Below are positions 59,445 through 64,000 of a stretch of 64,000 bases of DNA, piece by piece (position 1 is the first letter of the stretch; each line of letters starts with the position of its first letter). Under the pieces are notes generated by a model that did not search any database, was not told the origin of the DNA, and saw nothing but the letters and a program-made list of their open reading frames with translations. The translations under genes and the position numbers were made by a program. This DNA is from Serratia quinivorans (GTDB taxonomy: Bacteria; Pseudomonadota; Gammaproteobacteria; Enterobacterales; Enterobacteriaceae). The DNA lies in contig UGYN01000002.1 of assembly GCA_900457075.1 (NCBI GenBank), forward strand, positions 930,001-994,000, written 5' to 3'.

Positions 59445-60905
59445 TTATTTAAACATGATGTGGCCAACGCTGTTGCCACTTACCGCGTTAAACGACTCCA
59501 CCCGGTTACGCCCCTGCGACTTGGCGCGATAAAGCGCGATATCCGCCATATTCATTAACTGTTCCAGCGATTTAACTTCGTTCATCCCCAGACTGGCGAC
59601 GCCAACGCTGATGGTGATGTTCAACGGCACCTTGCCAGTGGGGAGCAAATCGGCTTTTTGTACCAATTGCCGCAAATGCTCTGCCAGTGCCACCCCCTGC
59701 GCCGCCAGCGCCCGCGGCAGCATAATGGCAAACTCTTCCCCACCCAGACGGCCAAACAGCTGATCGTGACGCAACTCGCGCCGCACAATATGGGCGAATG
59801 AAGCCAGTACCTGATCGCCCACCAGATGCCCATGGGTATCATTGATCTGCTTAAAATGATCGATATCGATCAGCAGCAGCGACACCGCCTCCTTCGATTT
59901 ATGCTTGTGCTCCAGCAGTTCGCCAGCCTTGCGCGTTAGTGCATTACGCGCCAGTACGCCGGTCAGAAAATCGTGATTAGCGCTGTGCTCCAGCCGCCGC
60001 AGCAGCTTACGGTTAACGGCAATTGAACTGGCAAGGATCAGTGGCCCCATCACCAGCATGGCGATCCCCAAACGGGCTGACATCAGCGTATCGAGGAAGG
60101 CAATGTGGTTGTTAGGCGTTTCATACAGCATCAGATTGGCGGAGATACTGCTGATCTCGGTCATCCCGGTCAGCAGCGTCAACAAGGTTACCGTGAACAG
60201 TTGGTAGCGCACCGCACACCACAGCAGCGCCGGAATGGGGAAGGCAATCGCCCCCGGACCGCCGATATACACACTGAACACCAGTGAAAACAGCAACGCC
60301 AGCAGCGGCATACCGGCACGCAGTTGCCAGTTGATCTGCATACGCAACAGCTGTTTGAGACGCGGTGCCGCCAGCAGCACCGGCAACAACAGCAGATTGG
60401 TCGAGAACTGCTCGCTGAACCAGGCTAACCAGGCGATAACGGCCGTGTTGTTGTACAGGCTGTCATTACGCAGTATCGATAAGGTCGACGCCACCGCCGC
60501 GCTACTCAGGCTGGCGGTAAACATATAAAGGGTAGTCTGGGGTTTACCCATCCGGCGTTGCGACTTTGGCAGCAGCGACATCACGCCGTAACCGGTAGCA
60601 ATCAGCGACATATTGCAGGCGTTCAACCACATCGCCAGCGACAGACTCTCACCGTTGGCCAAATCTGCGGCGATCATCCCAATATAGATAGCCAGCCAAC
60701 CGGCCGGACTGGCATAGGCAGGTTTGCGTAATAGCAGACCGAGTAAAATCGCATTCACCGGCCAAAACAGAGAAAGCGATCCTATTGGGCGGGTAAAAAT
60801 ACCCAGCAGGGAAAGCAAAAATGCCAGCAGAAAAAGCGTAATCAGCTGGATAGCCACAGGCAAGCCATGTTTGTCGCTTATTCTGGCGTTCATCGCCTTA
60901 CCCAT
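59445..60905 (-). CDS. MASE1-GGDEF diguanylate cyclase
   Basis: The predicted product makes cyclic-di-GMP in the inner membrane. The 486-residue protein has an N-terminal MASE1 sensor of eight or more helices (about residues 15-300, with LFWPVNAILLGLLLRKP) and a GGDEF domain with active LGGEEF and IDIDHFKQINDTHGH. The I-site position reads RHDQ rather than RxxD, so product inhibition may be absent. ATG 60893 (MNARISDK) is an alternative start. Confidence 0.88.
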   Translation of the reverse strand: MGKAMNARISDKHGLPVAIQLITLFLLAFLLSLLGIFTRPIGSLSLFWPVNAILLGLLLRKPAYASPAGWLAIYIGMIAADLANGESLSLAMWLNACNMSLIATGYGVMSLLPKSQRRMGKPQTTLYMFTASLSSAAVASTLSILRNDSLYNNTAVIAWLAWFSEQFSTNLLLLPVLLAAPRLKQLLRMQINWQLRAGMPLLALLFSLVFSVYIGGPGAIAFPIPALLWCAVRYQLFTVTLLTLLTGMTEISSISANLMLYETPNNHIAFLDTLMSARLGIAMLVMGPLILASSIAVNRKLLRRLEHSANHDFLTGVLARNALTRKAGELLEHKHKSKEAVSLLLIDIDHFKQINDTHGHLVGDQVLASFAHIVRRELRHDQLFGRLGGEEFAIMLPRALAAQGVALAEHLRQLVQKADLLPTGKVPLNITISVGVASLGMNEVKSLEQLMNMADIALYRAKSQGRNRVESFNAVSGNSVGHIMFK

Positions 60906-61261
60906 ATATTTATAATAACCAGAGCAATTCTATGCATATTCCCTCGCCCGGCATAATGAAAATGACATAAAAACCAGAGGCAGACTTAAAAAATACAGGC
61001 AGATCAATCACAAAGATACATTCACTTTTATTTAACGGAATGTTCTTAACCCAAGTCGTCAACGTGATGCTTCATGATGAAACGAATTTTCATCCTTGCG
61101 AAAATAATATTCAAGGATATCTAACAGCATAGCGTAAAGCAGCACTCATCAGCACCACGCAAAGGCCATAATTATATAAAGGGTATTTTACTTGCCGCCC
61201 AAAACTGGTCTGCCGGCTATTATTTCCCGGTAAGTCATGTTCGACAGCAATTAGAGGCAAC
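60906..61261. other. Intergenic region without recognisable gene
   Basis: This AT-rich stretch lies upstream of the cyclase. It contains a small hairpin GATGAAA-CGAA-TTTTCATC near 61077-61094 and no convincing coding frame or RNA. Confidence 0.5.
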
Positions 61262-61286
61262 AAAAAACCCGGTCTAGGAACCGGGA
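61262..61286 (-). terminator. Flavodoxin gene terminator
   Basis: On the minus strand CCCGGT...ACCGGG forms a 6-bp stem followed by TTTTTTG, about 100 bp past the flavodoxin stop. Confidence 0.75.
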
Positions 61287-61385
61287 ATGTTTGTACGAAA
61301 TGCAGTGTTAGCCCAAGCAGGCTAATAACATTCCCCACTTTACGCTGTAATTGTGTAGAAAAAATGAGCGCAAGGGGAATGGCTA

Positions 61386-61937
61386 TTAAGCCAGTTTGGC
61401 AGCAAAGCCCGCCACGCGCTGGCCGTAAAGGCTGGCGGTTTCCAAATCACCCGACAGCATTTCATCCACACCGGCATCGGCGGGTGTCTGCACCAATAAC
61501 CCTACAGAACCGCCCAGGTTGTTTATATCGGTACGCTGCGCCGACTTGGTATTCGCGGGCATCAGCCCCAGGCTGACCCACAGGCCACCATGCTGCGAGG
61601 CCAGAGTTTGCAGAGCGATCAGCGTAACCTGCTTGTCACCGTTCAGGCTGGCGCTGTTGGTGAACCCACCGAAAACCTTGTCCTGCCATTTACGGCCAAA
61701 CCAGGCTTTAGAACTGGCATCGGCAAACTTTTTGAATTGCCAGGACGGGCCACCCATATAGGTCGGCGAACCAAAGATAATGGCATCCGCCTCATCGAGT
61801 TTCTGCCAGGCTTCATCGCTGATATTGCCTTCCTGATCGATAGCGATCAGTTCCGCTGCCGCGCCTTCGGCAACAACCTTTGCCAAACGCTCGGTGTGGC
61901 CGTAGCCGGAATGAAAAATAACCACTGTCTTCGCCAT
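61386..61937 (-). CDS. Flavodoxin-family FMN protein
   Basis: This 183-residue cytoplasmic protein has the flavodoxin phosphate loop HSGYGHTERLAK and the FMN-binding segment GSPTYMGGPSWQFKKF; it is probably an NAD(P)H-dependent quinone or FMN reductase of the WrbA-like group. The start at 61937 has GGGAG 7 nt upstream. The cellular partner is unknown. Confidence 0.85.
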   Translation of the reverse strand: MAKTVVIFHSGYGHTERLAKVVAEGAAAELIAIDQEGNISDEAWQKLDEADAIIFGSPTYMGGPSWQFKKFADASSKAWFGRKWQDKVFGGFTNSASLNGDKQVTLIALQTLASQHGGLWVSLGLMPANTKSAQRTDINNLGGSVGLLVQTPADAGVDEMLSGDLETASLYGQRVAGFAAKLA

Positions 61938-62067
61938 TAGGAACTCCCAGATCGTTGCAGTAGAGTGCCGACGGCACCCGAGGATATTCTTATCCAATCT
62001 AATCAACTGACCCTGGGGTGAATACCAAATTTATCTGACAGAGTTATTCAAAAAAACCGGGCAGCAC

Positions 62068-62979
62068 TCATGCGCCAATGGCCTGTGGGCCCTGCTGCCG
62101 GGCGAAATCAATAAACGCACGCAGCGGACGCGGCATTTGCCGGTTGGCGGGGTAATAAAGATAGAAACCGGGAAACGGTGGCGTCCAGGCCGCCAGCAAC
62201 GGCAGCAATCGGCCGTCGTTCAATGCCTCTGCCACCTGACTCTCAAACAGATAGGCAATCCCCAATCCATCCGCAGCGGCACGCACCAGCACCTGCGGCT
62301 CATCCACAATTAACGGCCCCTCCACCGCGATTTCCTGCTTTTCGCCACCGCGCTCGAATTCCCAACGATAAATACTGCCATTGGTTGGCCAGCGAGTATT
62401 CAGGCAGCGGTGCTGACGTAGCGCATCGGGGGTTTGCGGCGTGCCATAACGCGCCAAATAGGCTGGCGAGGCTACCACGCACATTCGTTGCTCGCCCCCC
62501 AGCGCGACGGCCACCATATCCTTCTCCAGTCGCTCATGCAGCCGCACACCCGCGTCAAAACCCGCGGCTACCATATCCACCAGCCGATCCTCCACGCTCA
62601 GATCCACAACAATATCGGGATAATGCGCATTGAACGGAGCCAACAGCGGAGCCAAATAATGGATCGCCGCCAGGCCGGATGCATTAAGCCGTAGGGTGCC
62701 CGCCGGCTGCAAACGCAGCGCGGCGGTCTGCGTCACGGCGGCTTCAATCTCGGCCATTGCCGGTGACAAACGCGCCAACAGCAATTCCCCCGCTTGGGTC
62801 AGCGCAACACTTCGCGTGGTGCGATTCAGCAGACGTACACCCAGCCGGGTTTCCAGATTGCGCTGCGTCTGACTAAGCGCTGAGGCGGAGATGCCCAATT
62901 GCGCTGCGGCACGGGTAAAGCTGCCATGCTCAACAATGACGGCAAAAGCGCGTAATTCCGCGAAATCACTTCCTCTCAT
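62068..62979 (-). CDS. LysR-family transcriptional regulator
   Basis: This 303-residue protein has an N-terminal LysR helix-turn-helix (FTRAAAQLGISASALSQTQRNLETRLG) and a C-terminal inducer-binding domain (LNASGLAAIHYLAPLLAPFN and after). It is divergent from the aldo/keto reductase across 98 bp, the usual layout for a regulator and its target. The inducer is unknown. Confidence 0.9.
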   Translation of the reverse strand: MRGSDFAELRAFAVIVEHGSFTRAAAQLGISASALSQTQRNLETRLGVRLLNRTTRSVALTQAGELLLARLSPAMAEIEAAVTQTAALRLQPAGTLRLNASGLAAIHYLAPLLAPFNAHYPDIVVDLSVEDRLVDMVAAGFDAGVRLHERLEKDMVAVALGGEQRMCVVASPAYLARYGTPQTPDALRQHRCLNTRWPTNGSIYRWEFERGGEKQEIAVEGPLIVDEPQVLVRAAADGLGIAYLFESQVAEALNDGRLLPLLAAWTPPFPGFYLYYPANRQMPRPLRAFIDFARQQGPQAIGA

Positions 62980-63077
62980 TATGCCCCCTGCACTTAATAA
63001 TTCATGAAGATTATAGCGTATTCATTACACTCCCGGTGGGGCCTATGCTTGAACAAAACCACAGAGGAAATACCCCA

Positions 63078-64000
63078 TGCTGACATCACTGGCCCTGAAC
63101 CATTACCGCCTGCTTGGCCGCTCTGGCCTGCGCGTTTCGCCGCTGGCGCTCGGCACCATGACCTTTGGCACCGATTGGGGCTGGGGCGCAGAACAAGCGG
63201 AAGCTCGTCGGCTGTTTGACGTTTATGTAGAACGTGGCGGCAATTTTATTGATACCGCCAACCGCTATACCGAAGGCAGTTCCGAACGATTTATTGGAGA
63301 ATTCGCCACCGGACGCCGCGACCGTCTGGTGATCGCCACCAAATACACGCTCCCCATGCAGCCCGATAACCCAAACTCTGGCGGTAACCACCGTAAAAGC
63401 ATGGTGCGTTCGGTGGAAGAAAGCCTGCGACGCCTGAACACCGATTATATCGACCTGCTGTATCTGCACGCCTGGGACGCCACCACCCCGACGGAAGAGA
63501 TCATGCGCGCCATGGACGATCTGGTGCGTGCCGGCAAAGTGTTATATCTGGCCGTTTCGGATCTGCCAGCCTGGCAGGCCGCCAGAATGCAGACACTGGC
63601 GGATTTACGCGGTTGGTCACCGTTGATTGGCCTGCAGATTGAATACAGCCTGTTGGAACGTACCGTGGAGCGAGAACTGATACCGATGGCGCAAGAGCTG
63701 GGCCTTGGCGTCATTCCATGGTCACCGCTTTCCGGTGGCATATTGAGCGGAAAATACAGTCGGCAGGATTTGCAGGTGCATGAGGAAGAGAACGGTACCC
63801 GACGTGCCATGGTTCGCGACAAGGGTATGCTGACCGAGCGCAATATTACCATTGCCGAAACGGTATTGACGCTGGCCAGGGAGACAGATTTTAGCCCTTC
63901 TCAGGTAGCCCTGGCCTGGACGCTGCGTAACCCGGCAGTGACGGCCCCGATCATCGGTGCACGCACGTTGGCACAACTGGAAGATAACCTGGGAGCGCTG
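63078..64000 (+). CDS. Aldo/keto reductase, 3' end outside the window
   Basis: An open frame of 307 codons runs off the right edge. It begins MLTSLALNHYRLLGRSGLRV and shows the AKR active-site elements FIDTANRYTEG (Asp, Tyr), ATKYTL (Lys) and LLYLHAWD (His). The cofactor-binding region is at VIPWSPLSGG and TAPIIGARTLAQL. It is probably an NADPH-dependent reductase controlled by the divergent LysR gene; the substrate is unknown. AGAGGAAA lies upstream of the ATG. Confidence 0.88.

Overview
The window reads as chromosomal DNA of a Serratia species (order Enterobacterales). Three things support this: a chitobiase that would be exactly 885 residues once two small indels are corrected, the size of the S. 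marcescens enzyme; a cytoplasmic-type ChiC chitinase (GH18 + FnIII + chitin-binding domain); and gene order that otherwise follows the E. coli asnB-nag-glnS-chiP and ubiF-to-cspE segments with Serratia-specific insertions. No prophage, IS element or CRISPR array was seen.

Layout. (1) 1-2.4 kb, minus strand: the 5' end of an unrecognised gene, galE, and a SetA/SotA-type sugar efflux transporter. (2) 2.4-17.5 kb: a compact chitin/N-acetylglucosamine module. It contains chiP-chiQ-ctb (chitoporin, lipoprotein, chitobiase), glnS, nagE (PTS transporter), the divergent nagBACD operon and chiC between nagD and asnB. Together these cover chitin cleavage, outer-membrane entry, periplasmic disaccharide hydrolysis, PTS uptake, deacetylation and deamination to fructose-6-phosphate, plus the NagC repressor. 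NagC-like palindromes, a CRP site and a perfect ChiX small-RNA pairing site are visible. (3) 17.8-20.3 kb: asnB and a six-tRNA operon (Met-Leu-Gln-Gln-Met-Gln). (4) 20.4-31.5 kb: ubiF, miaB, yjdM, ybeZ-ybeY-ybeX-lnt and gltIJKL. (5) 31.7-34.1 kb: rihA, azoR, ybeL. (6) 34.3-48.1 kb: leuS-lptE-holA-nadD, rsfS-rlmH-mrdA-mrdB-rlpA, dacA, ybeD, lipB-lipA, tatE. (7) 48.3-52.4 kb: a MASE2-GGDEF cyclase, crcB with a fluoride riboswitch, a TetR/MFS efflux pair, cspE. (8) 52.7-57.8 kb: an accessory cluster of M20 amidohydrolase, flavin monooxygenase, GNAT acetyltransferase, and amino-acid ABC permease and ATPase. It resembles the Bacillus yxe/ytm operons for salvage of sulfur from S-substituted cysteines, but no substrate-binding protein is encoded beside it. 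(9) 57.8-64 kb: VOC protein, cold-shock-domain protein, ERIC element, small zinc ribbon, MASE1-GGDEF cyclase, flavodoxin, and a LysR regulator divergent from an aldo/keto reductase that runs off the window.

Data quality. Eight single-base frameshifts interrupt six genes (sugar efflux transporter twice, chitobiase twice, nagC, azoR, mrdB/rodA, and the Bcr-type transporter). Seven are one-base excesses in homopolymers, and correcting each restores a normal family sequence (885 residues for chitobiase, 406 for NagC, 370 for RodA, 396 for the Bcr-type protein). I interpret most or all as sequencing errors rather than true pseudogenes.

Other unexplained structure: an 84-85 bp palindromic intergenic repeat present twice with compensatory changes in its apical stem, one copy lying between two duplicates of the glnS terminator hairpin.
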